DNA of 64,000 bases from Buxus sempervirens (GCA_947561395.2 OX387184.1:39980766-40044765), one strand, 5' to 3'. Positions 36,101 through 48,330 are shown, counted from the first letter of the stretch. Made by a program: numbers and translations. Notes: generated from the sequence alone by a model not told the origin.

Positions 36101-37213
36101 GTATTAATTAATTGCAATTCCTTGGTCATCTACAAAGATCAAACCAATATTCTTTAATACTTTTATACTTTTCTTTCAAGAACATGAAAACTCATCGATG
36201 AAAGCCAAAGTATCCATGAAATATATGTTCATCTAATCAAATCAATCAAGCATAAAATCAAAAACACAGAAATCATGCAGTTCCTCAAATTTTTAAGTGA
36301 TTGTTACTTGCCTTATCATGCAAAAATCCATCTTCTCTTGAATCCCGCCTTGAATCCGATTTTCTGTTCTTTATTGCATCAACCTAGGATTCTCCAAACA
36401 AGATCTCCACTGTTCAGATTGTAGTCCTGCCAGTCGTGAACAAAACCACCGAATTTGGGGTCGATCCAACAGCTGGATTTCTCCCGATCTAAGTTTGATG
36501 GTTGCTAGTTAGAGGTTTCAGCAATAGCTCCTTTCTCTTGTGTTCTTTCTATTTTCTTCCTTCTCTCTCTTTATATTTTCCAAATGTGGAAGCTTCCTTT
36601 TTCTCCTCTTTTTCCTCTATATAACTTGATTAAAAGAAACCCTAAACTTGCTTTAATAACTTGCTTAAATAGACCAACTTTAGAGGAGTCCTATTAGGAT
36701 TAGGAAACCTTCTAATTAATTCCTACTTTCTCTCCTCTTAATACTCTTTTAGCACTTTACCTATTAAGCCCCTTACTGAATAAACTTTTTCTTTAAACAA
36801 ATTTTCGTCCATATTTTATACATATTTCTAAATATTACCTAAACACCCTATTTAGTCACTTTTTCTCCAAATTAAGGCCACTAATTAAGTGTAATTACCC
36901 TTTTTCCCTTCTTTTATGCTATAATTATTATTGTTTAACTTCAAACTTATCCCAATAAGTTTTAAACTTCTATTTCCCAATTATTTTACTTATTTAACAA
37001 TTTAGTTCATCAATTGCCCATTTGGAATTTACTAAGATACCATTTTCTTCTCTTAGATTGATTTCCTTTGAAAATTCTCTTTTATTTACGAATTATTATT
37101 TATTTGAATTATCGATCCTCTAAATTTTCATTCTTTTATTTCCACTACACTCAACCCCTTATTTTCTTTTATTTATTTATGCCTTTATTATTATCCAAAA
37201 TTTCGGGGTTTTA

Positions 37214-39486
37214 AAACCCAACCGGAATCCGAAGTACTATTGGGCCCAAAACATCAAATTACCAAACCAGTAAATATAATTCATTCAACAATTAATATCA
37301 AAGTGTGAAAGTTTATCCTCAATAAAAACTCAAAAAGCATGGATAAAAGTGTCCTCCAAACCATTACATCAAATAAATTAAAGTCTAGTAAATAGGTTCT
37401 ATCACTCTCACTCTTATAATCATCAAATCCATAAAATAAAAAAATAAGAAATCAAATGTATCTATCATCTGTATCAACCTCAAAACTATATTACTCAGGA
37501 TAGTAATAATCCTCTGGAAGAAAATCTGCAATCTCACCCTGAGTATCAAACCCCAAGTCCCTCTCTCGCATATTTGCTGAAAACAAAACAAAATAAAACA
37601 CGAATGAAATACGAATATCCCAGTAGGTAACACTATGCATGAATAAACAGTTTATACATAAAAATAGCGATACTTTCATGCTCGATAAGTAAACGAATAA
37701 ACAGGATACAATCTCAATAAATAAAACAGTAATCAACAACATTTCAGCAGATATAATCGTTCCCATTAACATGATTTTCAATACAAAAGTGTAATAAGTA
37801 AAATCAAAACCAATCTATCATATGTCTTTGTAGGACTCATGAAGACAAGAAGGCCTTTAACAAGAAACTTTCCATTCACTATGCCACCATGTGACTTATG
37901 AGCGAAGCTAGTAAATAATTCTCAAACCCGAATTTGAATCTGACAATAAGAGGCCTAGACATTGACTTATTGCGCATGAAACCCACGGAGTTCGACACAT
38001 ACCACAAAAGCATGCAGCCCCTGAATCAATACATGGGAATGGCTGCTAATCCGCACATACAGGGTACTCACCAGCAACACAAATATGAAATGAGACCCTA
38101 CAGACATAAAGACCCCCAAAGGAAGCATGAGCGCAAACTAGGAGTATCCAACCAAAGAAAAACCTCTTCACTCTTTAGCTTAACCCTATGGATCCATATG
38201 CGGCTATGCCCACTAGACACCACAATAACAACTAACTCAAACCAATAATGTTTAGTAATAGTGCCTAGTGGCATATAGGGTTTTCTGAAGCTTATACTCT
38301 TTCCAAAGATAACTCTACAAAATATTTCTGGTGTGAGGTTCTTCTAAAGTTCAGAAATCAAGATACTTTAAATAAATTTTACTGAGTAAGAATTTTTCAA
38401 TGAACTCAAATCAGATTTTGAAATAGCCCAAAAATCCTTTTATTTCTAAAGTAAGACAACCTTTTTGCAAACAAACCTAAATCACTCATCAATTTGTTTT
38501 TAATACAAAAGATCATTGAAAACAGTTGTAAACACTTAATATCTATTGGTTCAGATATTTAACATCATTTAAAATCATTTTGTATTGAAATAATTCTTCA
38601 AATTCAGAAAAATCAGATTTCTTTATTGGTGCTCGACCCCGTCGCTTAGGCGACCTGGTTGGGCGATCGTATGCGTTAAATAAATATGAAAATCAAATGG
38701 TCACTCGACGTAGGTGCTTAGGCGATCTAATAGACGACCTATCTAAAAATCAAGCTTTTCAATTGTCGCTCAGGCGATCTGTAGGGCAACTAAGTTTCTA
38801 AAATACACAGGCGAGTTGCTTGACCAGATCGCTCAGGCGATCATGTCAGGTGCTCGACAAACAACGGCTAAATCCAACTTTTGAAACAAGTTTTTATGCA
38901 ACAAACAACATTCTATACATCGAAATCGTCTCTACTGTCTTCAATAACATATATTCAATACTTCTAGATCATACAGAATGATCAAACTACAATAAAACTC
39001 AATATCGACTAAACGGGTGTGCTACTTACCTCTGTTTGTTCCAAGTCTTCTTTTTCTTCCTCTTTCCTCTTAGTGTAGGTTCTGATCCCTTCTGGACCTA
39101 GATCTCTTCAAGAACAGCGAAGATCCTCAGTTTCCTTTTTCTTCTCTCAGTCTCTCTCCTTTTTCTTTCAGCCATAAGAGAATACAAAGAGAATAGGTAT
39201 ACGATTAATCGTATACTTTCTTAATAAAACCCTATTTTAATCCTTATGATCCCATGTATTTCCCTTCTATAAACTCCTATACTTCTAACCAATCAAATTA
39301 AAAATAGCCCTTAACTTAATACTTACCTCATTATTTCATGATCCAACAGTTGGATTTGCATCAAACTCTTGATCTCCTTCATCAATATGATCACCTATAT
39401 ATTCCATTACAAACCATCAATAAAATCCACAATAAAATACTGATTATTATTTAATTTAAATTCCTAAAAATTTTTGGGGTCTTACA
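37214..39486 (+). mobile_element. LTR, family A (A2), joined to the end of A1
   Basis: Runs from an AAAACCCAACCGGAATCC start to TTTTTGGGGTCTTACA at 39486. It directly follows the A1 end, so the expected CA/TG junction is not visible. By its middle part (ATACGAATATC-CAGTAGGTAACACTATGCATG) it belongs to the same subfamily as A3, not A1. It carries the common block (about 37950-38160) and the most repeated GC island (38630-38860). Whether it entered separately or arose by recombination is open. Confidence 0.65.
38630..38860 (+). repeat. Repeated palindromic CGCTCAGGCGATC motif in LTR A2
   Basis: Four to five imperfect copies of CGCTCAGGCGA/CGCTTAGGCGA, each about 12 bp and self-complementary, spaced 40-70 bp apart in an AT-rich context. 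Confidence 0.7.
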
Positions 39487-39979
39487 CCTGTCAATAAGAT
39501 GAAGAACTAGAAGTAGAAGAAGGTAAATCACTAATATCTATATCATCAAGGCCAGCATTATTATGAATGTCAACTCCATCATTAGCCGTAAAAGCTTGTT
39601 CTGCCTCTTCACCATTTTCTACACCTTCTCCATTAGCATGATCTTGCTCACAAATGATGCTCAAGTCATCCCAGTTGTCAATCACTTTTGTCCAATAACA
39701 CTTTGCTTCTACACGAGACTGTTGATAATAAAATAAAATAAAATAAATGAAATGACTATGGGTAATGCACTTTTGTAAAATTTAATCATAAAATTAAATT
39801 ATGAAATACCTAACAAAAAGCATTCCACACGTTTTCATCATCAACATGAACCATATTCTTAGCATTATCCCATCCGAAGCCACTTTGCTTGATAATCTCG
39901 CTGACTATGCAGTAGTGTTTGTCCCAAGTTTTGAGACGAGTTTTTGCAACATCAGACACTCGATTCAGGTGAGAGATCA
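39487..39979 (-). pseudogene. Harbinger ORF1 (Myb/SANT-like), N-terminal exons
   Basis: Two minus-strand exon-like segments. The first (39979 to about 39815) reads TRLKTWDKHYCIVSEIIKQS and GFGWDNAKNMVHVDDENVW, the core of the Myb/SANT-like domain. The second (39718-39487) continues with YWTKVIDNWDDLSIICEQD and an acidic, Ser-rich end. Acceptors with T tracts and AG precede both (near 39980 and 39719). A stop occurs just before the LTR insertion point, so the gene was dead or differently spliced. A first exon may lie near 40,320. Confidence 0.75.
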
Positions 39980-40213
39980 CTGTAAAAAAAAATTAGTTTA
40001 GAAGAAGGCGAAAGAGAGGGAGTATGGGTGAGAGAAAAGAGAGAGAATGGAAGAGAGAGAGTGGGGGAGAGAGATAGATGGGGCCTTTGTTTCACGTTCT
40101 ATGCAACATCAACAATGAAGATTCTACATCCTACTCCAACAAGATAAAACGGTTTGTAAGATGCCATGAAATAGCATGCTAAAAAGGACGAATAAAGGAT
40201 TAGAAGAAAATGG

Positions 40214-40272
<59 letters not shown>
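40214..40272. repeat. (GA)n microsatellite
   Basis: About 28 GA units in the Harbinger element. Open frames read from it are low-complexity artefacts. Confidence 0.95.
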
Positions 40273-40273
<1 letters not shown>

Positions 40274-40567
40274 AGGGAGGGAGGAGAAGTGAACATACTT
40301 GCCGTCCTCTGCAGCACCATGAAACATGAAGGAAGAAGGAAGTCGATAGGCTTTTGTATCGAGTTGCTAATTCTTAATAAGGAATCCCGAATTCTCCTCT
40401 AGGGAGTAGGGAATTCGGTAATTTTAGATATAGCTTAAAAGGAAATTCCATAGAATTAAGCTACAATCCTATTTCCAATTTTAGAAACTCTAACCAATCA
40501 AAGGAATTGGAATTGAGAACCAAATTCCAATTCTTATCCCCAATTCCCTGAACCAATCGGGGCCTAA

Positions 40568-41638
40568 AAGACATTATGAATGCTAAAAGTATGCGAGCTA
40601 CATAAAGGAAGTTAGAACTACATTTCCATTAGTCATAATTATATTTATCACTAAATATGGGGTCCAATTTGTTTCACTGGTGATGGAATCCAAGTATCCA
40701 CCTAAAATAATAGCTTACAATGACTAACGGTAGCTTTGACAATCATTTTCTTTTTCATTGTAACATTTAAAATTTTCTTCTTGTTATATTACTGTTCTTA
40801 TATCTTTACTGGTGGAAGGACCTTGTTAATTGTTAATTCTTTTCAGGTAAGCACAAGACTGTTACTGTCTTGAACACAATGATGTTGCCTATAAGTTTCC
40901 TTGTTGTTGACAATTTTAATGACTTGATTCATGGTGGATGCATGTCAAATTCTTCTAAACTACTGAACATTGTCATGTTTTGGGAGCATTTGAAAATTAA
41001 TAGCAATCTAAGGCAACAAAATCCTTCATCTTCCATGGTTGAAAAGATTGATCACAGGAATGCTGAAATTCCTTAATTTGCTAAAAGTAGTGCTTGAAGG
41101 TTAATGTAGCAGCAATTGATCAAGAGTCATTCAAAATAGATAAGGACAATGAGAAAACCTAATCAATGAAAAATTATAATATGATTATAAATATAAACTA
41201 CCTTTCATCTATAGAGTGAATTATCACATACAATTAGCATAAAATTACCATTTTCCATCACTCAGTTTGATTAAACCAAGCCTTATACAGTTCCAAACAC
41301 AATAGTTATAGATAATCATTCCGAATTTGACAAAAAAAGAAAGACTAGAACATTAGAAACACAATCATAATATATTCGCATGAATATTTATGGACTTGTT
41401 TTAAATTTTACAGAAAAATATTTCAAGAAGCTTTTATATATCCAAACTGAGTTGATCCATCTTGAAATCATTTGCAAATGTAATGTCCTAAAGAACTGTT
41501 TCTGTCACAGTAAATGACAGAATAAAATCTTGCTAGAAGAGAAGGACCTAAGACAAAATTATAATTTTTAATCAACAAATAAAGAACAAATTTATAAGAT
41601 TCGTGAATATATGATTTTTGACAGAATTAGATAAAGAG
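40568..41638. other. Nothing recognised
   Basis: AT-rich sequence right of the Harbinger target site. The frame at 40870-41076 (68 codons) has no recognisable domain. Not annotated as a gene. Confidence 0.5.
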
Positions 41639-41705
41639 ACATGATTCGTATCGTCGACCCCACTTTGGTGGGAACTGGTTTTTGATGACGATGATGAAAT
41701 AAAAA
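41639..41705 (+). mobile_element. Tiny RTE-type LINE 3' end
   Basis: The phrase CCACTTTGGTGGGAACTGG followed by a TGATGACGATGATGA tail matches the end of the relic at 10655-10817. Only about 65 bp remain. Confidence 0.55.
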
Positions 41706-42990
41706 ACAAAGGTATAAGAATTGGAAAGAGTGCAAGAGTGATCAACATATGTCCTTTACTCAATATAACCCCTGCTATCTTCTCTTTTGTTAATGAATTC
41801 AGGCTTGAAATGTCTTTTAAGATGCATATGTAATAAATTACACAGAATACTTTTGGATTTAAAGAGGCACCACAAATACACAATAACCTCCCACAGATGT
41901 TCGATTAGGGTAATACCCATGATAACATAAAGTAATTCAATTTAGGTTTTCAAAATGCAAATTCATGGAAGATGCAAACACATTCTTTAGAGTCAGTCTT
42001 CTGAAGTTAGTTCACATGATGGTAGATTCATCAAATTAACCAAAGATATAAACACATTTTTTGGAGTCAATATTGTGGGATTTCATCCTAGTTTACTGAA
42101 GTGGAATCATATAAAATTATTTGGTTAAAGCCAAGTTTTTCGGTCACGATTGAACCTTGCCTCCATCCAAACTGATCAATGGATGAAACTAGGTATTCCA
42201 TGGAACTCATTTTCATTGGAAATAATAGACCACAAGAATTATGAGCATGTTTCAACTCACAGGAGAAATAGACTAGTCAAGAGCATCAAGAAACATTTGG
42301 ATGTCATTCCATGCCACACATTTTAAAATCAAAACACAAAATTGTCGAAAATGAACTAGAGGAACTAGAGTTGTCTAATTTAACCCAACTTGCAGTCATA
42401 GACTTAGAATTGATTTAGAAAGATAAGAAAACAAAGAAAAAAGAGGAGGAGAGGAATTTCATCGGTAATGGAATTTGCCTAATTTGCTAACATCGGAGGA
42501 GGGAAGGATGAACACATAGATGATGACACAGTCCATATTTCCCTTGCTAGAATATGTGATTCTTTTTTCCTTCTTTCTTTATTTCTTTTTTTTTCATCAT
42601 TATCTCTTTTTGCTGTGGGGGATGGATGAGAAACAATAATGTTGTTATTTTTTTTTCTTTTGGCCATTCCTTAAAAATGAAAATCTCAAGTTCTAGTTTT
42701 CTCATTTGTTTTACCACTTTGAAATGGTATCACTATTATATATGTTTCTTGAGTTACATGTAATTATTTTTTAGGATGAAAGAAGTCTAAGTTTCGATGA
42801 ATAGGCTTGCATTTGTACGCATTAACAATTTTGGTTGTAGAAGCCTTGAGGAGTAGGAATAAAATTGGTCAAAATATGCTACCATGTCTATTTAAGTCAT
42901 ATTTTTCTCAACTATTAAAGCTCTTAGTTTAATTAACTATTGTTTATACTATTTTGTTTTATCAAATCATAATTTATTTAATTTATGTAG
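41706..42990. other. Possible left part of the second Harbinger element
   Basis: No gene recognised. A terminal inverted repeat for the downstream transposase relic should lie here or further left but was not found by eye. Confidence 0.4.
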
Positions 42991-44359
42991 ATGGAGAGTA
43001 TTGAGGAGTGGGAATGAAAAAGAAAGCGGGCTGTTGCTGCTTCTATGGCAAATGTAGTGCGTGCAGCTAGTTTTACCTTAGTATTTTATTATTCAAATTA
43101 TGTGGATAGGGATATCTCAGATTACAAAGCTGAAGTTAAGAATGATTTGATGGAAAGACTCACTCAAAAAATTGATAAGCGTTGTCGTCACTCATTACGT
43201 ATGGGGGTAGAAGCCTTTGCTAAGTTAATTCGTATATTTCGACAAACAAACAGGCTTAGTGATACATGGAATTGTACCATGGAGGAGCAACTTGTAAAGT
43301 TCCTTCATATTCTTGCTCATAATTTGAAGAATAGAGTTGTGGGCTTCTACTTCCAACGTTCCAATGAGACAATTAGTCGGCGATTTCATCAAGTGTTAAG
43401 GGTAGTAATATCATTAGAAGAACACTTCGTAAAATAGCTCGATGGATCTAAGACCCCTACTGAAATCGCAAGCAACATCAAATTTTGGCCTTATTTCAAG
43501 ATATCAAATATATGTAAAGGCATTCCATAGGATTCTTTTGTAAGGTATTTGCATGGAAGTTACTTACCTATACATAAATCATTACAGGATTGTATAGGAG
43601 CTATTGACAGTTTACATTTCTGTGTGAAAGTGGCAAAGGAAGATGTGCCTAGGTATAGAGGACGAAAAGAATATCCAACACAAAATGTCTTGGCAGCTTG
43701 CACCTTTGATCTAAAGTTCACATATGTTTTGGCTAGTTGGGAGGGATCTGATTTTGACACAAGGATATTGAGTGATGCTATAAGAAGAGAAACTGACAAA
43801 CTCAATGTACCCGAAGATGATAGAATGTTTTAGAATATTAAGCTATGTGATTTTAGTTCTTAAAATAATCTGTTATTAATTAAATTTGCAATCCTTTATT
43901 TATAAGTAAATACTATATAGCAAATGTCGAGTCATATTAAAAAAGGGTTTTCTTGTCCCGTATAGAGGAACGCGGTATCATCTTAAGGAATATTCAGTTC
44001 AACAACCAAAAAACACTCAAGAGATATTTAATTACCGTCACTCACAATTAAGAAATGCCATTGAAAGGGTATTTGGAGTTCTAAAGAAGATGTTTCTGAT
44101 CATTGCTAGTGGAACAAAGCCCCAGTATCCAATTGATACACAGACAGATATTATTTGGGCATCGTGCATCTTTCATAATTATTCGATGGGCATTGATCCA
44201 GATCCTACCCTAATTGCTCATGTAGACAAAGAACTAGAGGAACAAGAGCTGGAAGTGGAGGAGGCACCAGTTATGTCTCTAGCTGATGATTCCAAAGCTA
44301 GTGAAACTTTAAGGCATGAAATTGCTGAAGCAATGTTGAGCAACTATAATGCTAATTGA
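42991..44359 (+). pseudogene. PIF/Harbinger transposase (DDE_4 family), degenerate
   Basis: Three plus-strand segments, 42991-43437, 43549-43833 and about 43946-44359, follow the PIF/Harbinger transposase order. First comes an N-terminal helical region (RCRHSLRMGVEAFAKLIRIF). The catalytic core follows with CIGAIDSLHF (first D), ASWEGSDFDTRIL (second D) and AIERVFGVLKK (E), plus YRGRKEYPTQNVLAAC and PYRGTRYHLKEY. The DDE triad is therefore present. A TGA lies shortly after the start codon, a TAG ends the first segment and the last segment is in another frame. Part of that shift may be an intron near 43830-43900. The enzyme would cut and join element ends. This copy looks inactive. Confidence 0.88.
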
Positions 44360-44980
44360 GGGAGATGAAATGATGTTAATTATCTTTTGACTTTTTTGTT
44401 AGAATTTTTTTGTGAAAGTAAGAGGAATAGGAGAAGTCATTTTTTTGAAGCATTTTGCTTGTATACAAATGATAAAATATATACATGTATATATTTGAGA
44501 GGAGTCAAGGTTGTAAAATGATAAATGTGTCAAATTATTGTTGAATGTTAATACAAAAGTACATTTTTTTTTGTCTCTTAATCATTTGTAAATCAAGATA
44601 GTGCCTTATCCTCCTTTTCCTTTTCTTTCTTATTGTTATAGATATAGTCATATAGGTGCTTTAAAATTTGTATGGGGAAGTCTATCTCTCTACTTAATTC
44701 TATTCAAACCATTAGCTCTTCACTGAAGTCTATCTCTCTACTTAATTCTATTCAAACCATTAGCTCTTCACTTAATTCTATTCAAACCTAGCCCTCTACT
44801 TATCATTTGTATGACTCTTTGGTTTGTATGGTAGGTTATTTGGTCTTATTTTGTGTTAAGAGTAGGAGAATCTCGTATTTGTGTATGGAGCATGGAATCT
44901 GCAGTTTACTATAATGATTGTTTTCCATGTAATATCTTTTGGTTTATCTTATCTATATATGTATTGTTATTGTTCTAGAT
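44360..44980. repeat. Spacer with a 60-bp tandem duplication
   Basis: Between the two Harbinger genes. At 44680-44790 the phrase CTACTTAATTCTATTCAAACC plus ATTAGCTCTTCACT is present 2.5 times. Otherwise AT-rich and non-coding. Confidence 0.7.
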
Positions 44981-44986
44981 TCAACA

Positions 44987-45133
44987 ATGGATAAGTCTCA
45001 TATAGAAGCATCTAAGATGAAGGATAAAAGGTATTTCAGTTGGGCGGCAAAGATGGATGAATGCATGTTAGAAGGACTTATTGAACAGATGCATCTTGGA
45101 CAAAATCCAAATATGAGTTTCTCCAACACTACA
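44987..45133 (+). pseudogene. Harbinger ORF1 (Myb/SANT-like), start only
   Basis: ATG at 44987 after a TTGTTCTAG acceptor. The frame reads KDKRYFSWAAKMDECMLEGL and IEQMHLGQNPN, the beginning of a Myb/SANT-like domain as in Harbinger ORF1. It is cut by the LTR starting at 45134. It lies downstream of the transposase on the same strand, as usual for these elements. Confidence 0.75.
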
Positions 45134-47985
45134 TGTAAGCACCCTAATTTTGCACTAAAATTGGATGATAAATTGTGCCAAAAAAAAAAAGAGATATGTT
45201 AAAAAAAATTTGTGGAAATTGGCCTCAAGGAGAAAATGGTCATTTTACAAGAGTATTGATTTACACTGTAGATGACCTAAAGTAGGCAATGTAAATATAA
45301 AAAAGAAAAGTAATAAGAAAAAAAAAAGGAAAAAAGGGGTTTCAAAAAGCTTTGGAAATGAAGAAACAAATCCAAAAATAAAGAGAGGGGGTTAATTGAA
45401 ATGGAGTTTCGAAATAAGTAAAAGCCTGAAATTTTAAGAACTTTGAACTCTTTAAAATATCAAAGGGCATCTACTATTCATTGAGTTTTCAAAATTTGAC
45501 TCCAAGATCAAACGAACTCGTTATTGGTTCGGGTTGATTGTGAGTTGCCATTTTGGCAACGAAAAATCCTCAAAAATGTTTCAAATTGGTTAGAAACAAA
45601 TTAAAATCAAATGGACTGATTCTGGGGAAAATTTTGTTGGGTTTAGAGAGTGAAATCGACTGAGAAATCTCAATCGATTTTAGCATGTTTCAGCTGGTAT
45701 TTTGGCTTAAATTTGCATATTCAAATCCCAAGGAAGAAGGAAAGATGGAGGAGGATTTGGGAAGAGCCAAAGATAGTCGAATGGGGATAAATAGGAGGTC
45801 TGGTCGTTGGTTTAAGGGGACCTTTTTGGGAGTTGGAGAAGAGCACGTTGAGAGATTTTGGGAGAAGAAAATTCTGTAAGTCCTGTTAGTTGTGCAAAAC
45901 GTGAGAGGCTTTTGGAGTTAGGATCCTAAAGGCTCTTTCGGAAGGTCATTAAGGATTCTTTGAGAGTATTTGGAGAAAGTGAATATGCACAGTGGAAGCG
46001 GCAACATCAAGATCAAGCACAAGTTTTAGGTATGAATGAGTTACTATCATGCGATCCCTTTTGTATGTTGGTCGGAATTCAGTTGATAAAATAAAAGAGC
46101 ATCCCAACTGGAAGAATTAATTCTGATTTCTCATCATATATGTCTTATCAGAAATTCATTATCAGTTGATGTGTACAGCATGGTTGAGTTATTTCTTTTA
46201 TTTAGTTGCACTTTGTTTGTTATAACATGAAGATTTGAAAGGAAAGATTTATCCGATGCTGAAAGGAAAGATTTATCCGATGCTATAAATCTTTATGAAT
46301 AACAGTATGCTGCTCTCCTTTTTGCTATTGGGATTTGTTGACTGTAGAATCTATTTAAGCTTCAATTTTGCTATTTATTTCTCTGCAACCATGCAACCCA
46401 TCAATGATCGATCTTGATCTTGGCCCTTTTTGTCACTCTAGACATCCTGTGGATTTCTAGCAAATCTCTTTGATCTCATCCCTATATTCTGTCCAATTTT
46501 TTTATTACCTATGTTCCATCATTGATACACATCACGGTGATGCGTTTTTGTCCAATTGCTTCAAAATAATGTTAAACATAACATGTGTTGGAAATCCTCG
46601 CTAGAATCTGACAGTAGTGGATTCCAATGTGTGCTTATGGTTTTTGAGATCACTTTCTGCACAATCACCCCTTATTTTCTCAAGTATTTAAGTGAAACCC
46701 TGCTCTAGTGATCGATCTTGTGCCCAAGGCATCACTAAAACAATGAGGTTCTCATAGTCACATGATCTGTAGAGCACTTGCTTCATTGTTTAATACCGAA
46801 TACAAGCTACTTTTCTATGTTTGCATGTGCAACTTAACAATGCAATTCGGTCAAAGCAAAAAAAAAAAAAGGGGAGAATCAAGTAAGGAAAAGATGATGG
46901 TTTGGGTTTGCACTGTACCTTGTGATTACTGAATTCAGGTGGTTTTATTTATTTTCTTTATTCCACGTATTGTGTTGTATTTTATTCATTGTTTAGTTGC
47001 TCTAGATATTCGTGCTATGAAATTTTTAGCTCATGCTTAGGTTCATTTTTTTAGCATTTTGTTTAGATGATAACTCTTATTTTTTTAGATTAGTCGTATC
47101 ATTTGGGTTCGGTCTTTTAGGCTTTGCATGTTAGTCTCCTCCTTTATTAGATTAGATGCATAGGGCATTTCAAAAATCTCATGTTCAAAGATAAACTGTA
47201 TTTACTATTATTTTATTTTATTTTCTTGTGTGAATTATGTTGGACGCTCTTTTGTCTATTTTTTCCTCTTGCGGATGAATAATGGAAATTGGTGCATCGT
47301 CATATTCTGTTGGATCGCATAATTGTGAGAGAAAGATGCAATCATTTGTGTTCATGGACAACTAAGGCTTTATATCTTTATTTTCTTCTTTGAGTTGTTG
47401 TAAATCCCCTAATCCCCACAATACCCTTGTACAAGTTAATAGTGGATGATGTATTTGGATGTGCTTGGATTAACCTGGTGGACCAAAAAATCCAACCCGG
47501 TTACATCGAAGGTCTACCAACCAACCTCGAGGCCTAGACCATCTAAGGCCTAATGAGTTTAATTGTGATAGGAAAACCTAAGGGTTGGGCCTATTGGGGG
47601 GCCCAATCAAGAATTGACCCACAACCCAAGGATGTGAAGGACTTAAATGAACTTAATCCAAAAAAGGTTGTATTGGACCTGGATTGAGCATGCTTGAACC
47701 AAACCCGTCCAACGCTGGTCGAACCATGGGAGGTAAGAGAGGTGTGATGTGGTACGTTAGGATTAGTCCAACCATCGACTTGCTGGAACCTGCATGTTGT
47801 AGGGTGACCCAGGGTGTCTAAGGACTTCCCTAGGCCACTTAGCCGGATCTCTGGACCAGACCATTGTTTTTTAAACCGGGTGACCACCTACACCTGAATC
47901 CAATATGTGGTGGTGACTCTTAACTTGATCGGGACCAGCTAATACATAGGTGGTGGCAACTCTAATTTATGACTTAGCTATACAT
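45134..47985 (+). mobile_element. LTR, family B variant (B5), inserted in Harbinger ORF1
   Basis: Starts TGTAAGCACCCTAATTTTGC in the Myb/SANT-like gene. The conserved family B 3' block (CCCAGGGTGTCTAAGGACTTC, then GGTGGTGACTC) is at about 47800-47960. The right end and target duplication were not fixed. A TATA-like GGGATAAATAGG lies near 45784. A 25-bp phrase with AAAGATTTATCCGATGCT is doubled at 46235-46285. Solo, no coding part. Confidence 0.6.
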
Positions 47986-47989
47986 AACT

Positions 47990-48330
47990 TGGATGGTTTT
48001 TTTTATCTTACTATTGCTAAAATATGTGCTTTGTAATTGGTAATGCTTGACTTGTTTGTAAGTTATATTATTTAGGTCTTTGATGTTATATTTGATGCTA
48101 TAGGAAAAAAGGAGATCCAAGTCAATAGGTGGATAATTCTTTCATTATTGACCCAACCTAGCTTTAAGGTTTTTGGATTCTATTATTGCCAAAGTTATGC
48201 TTCGTATTCGGTGATGCTTGGCTTGTTTGCAAGTTGCTGTAATAGGCTTTTATTATTTAGATCTTTGATGTTATATTTCATGCTACAGGGAAGAAAAAAA
48301 AGAAAGAAACATCCAAGTGAACAGGTGAGT
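47990..48330 (+). repeat. Diverged 170-bp direct duplication, exon-like
   Basis: Two copies (about 47990-48125 and 48165-48330) share TTTTTATTGC-like, GTAATGCTTG-CTTGTTTG and TTTGATGTTATATTT-ATGCTA phrases. The second ends with an acceptor-like CTACAG, a short Lys-rich open stretch and GTGAGT, resembling a small exon. No protein is recognised. It could be flanking Harbinger or host sequence. Confidence 0.5.

Larger units (their letters stand above)
24279..37213 (+). mobile_element. LTR, family A (A1), interrupted by LTR B1
   Basis: Starts at 24279 (TGTAATGCC...), interrupts the Harbinger gene, and is itself split by B1. Its own sequence is 24279-25557 plus 35678 to about 37213, roughly 2.8 kb. 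It contains the family A common block (about 24600-25090), the GAGCG island (35930-35980) and a TATA-like TCTATATAACTT (about 36614). The left flank CCAGT compares with CCTGT after 39486, a near-matching pair if A1 and A2 went in as one unit. Solo; no internal region. Confidence 0.75.
23558..40564 (-). mobile_element. PIF/Harbinger element carrying a nested LTR stack
   Basis: The termini are inverted repeats: GGCCTCAATTGGTTCA at 23558 and, read inward from 40564, GGCCCCGATTGGTTCA. Both are flanked by the target duplication TAA (23555-23557, 40565-40567), the TWA type expected for PIF/Harbinger. Sub-terminal regions on both sides are full of AATTCCAATT-like motifs. Without the inserted LTRs (24279-39486) the element is about 1.8 kb and carries only a Myb/SANT-like gene on the minus strand. 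No transposase is seen inside, so it was probably non-autonomous or was deleted. The gene is cut in two by the LTR insertion. Confidence 0.85.

Noticed and set aside
40099-40327. SLSLSLS proteins
   Set aside because: Translations of the (GA)n microsatellite.
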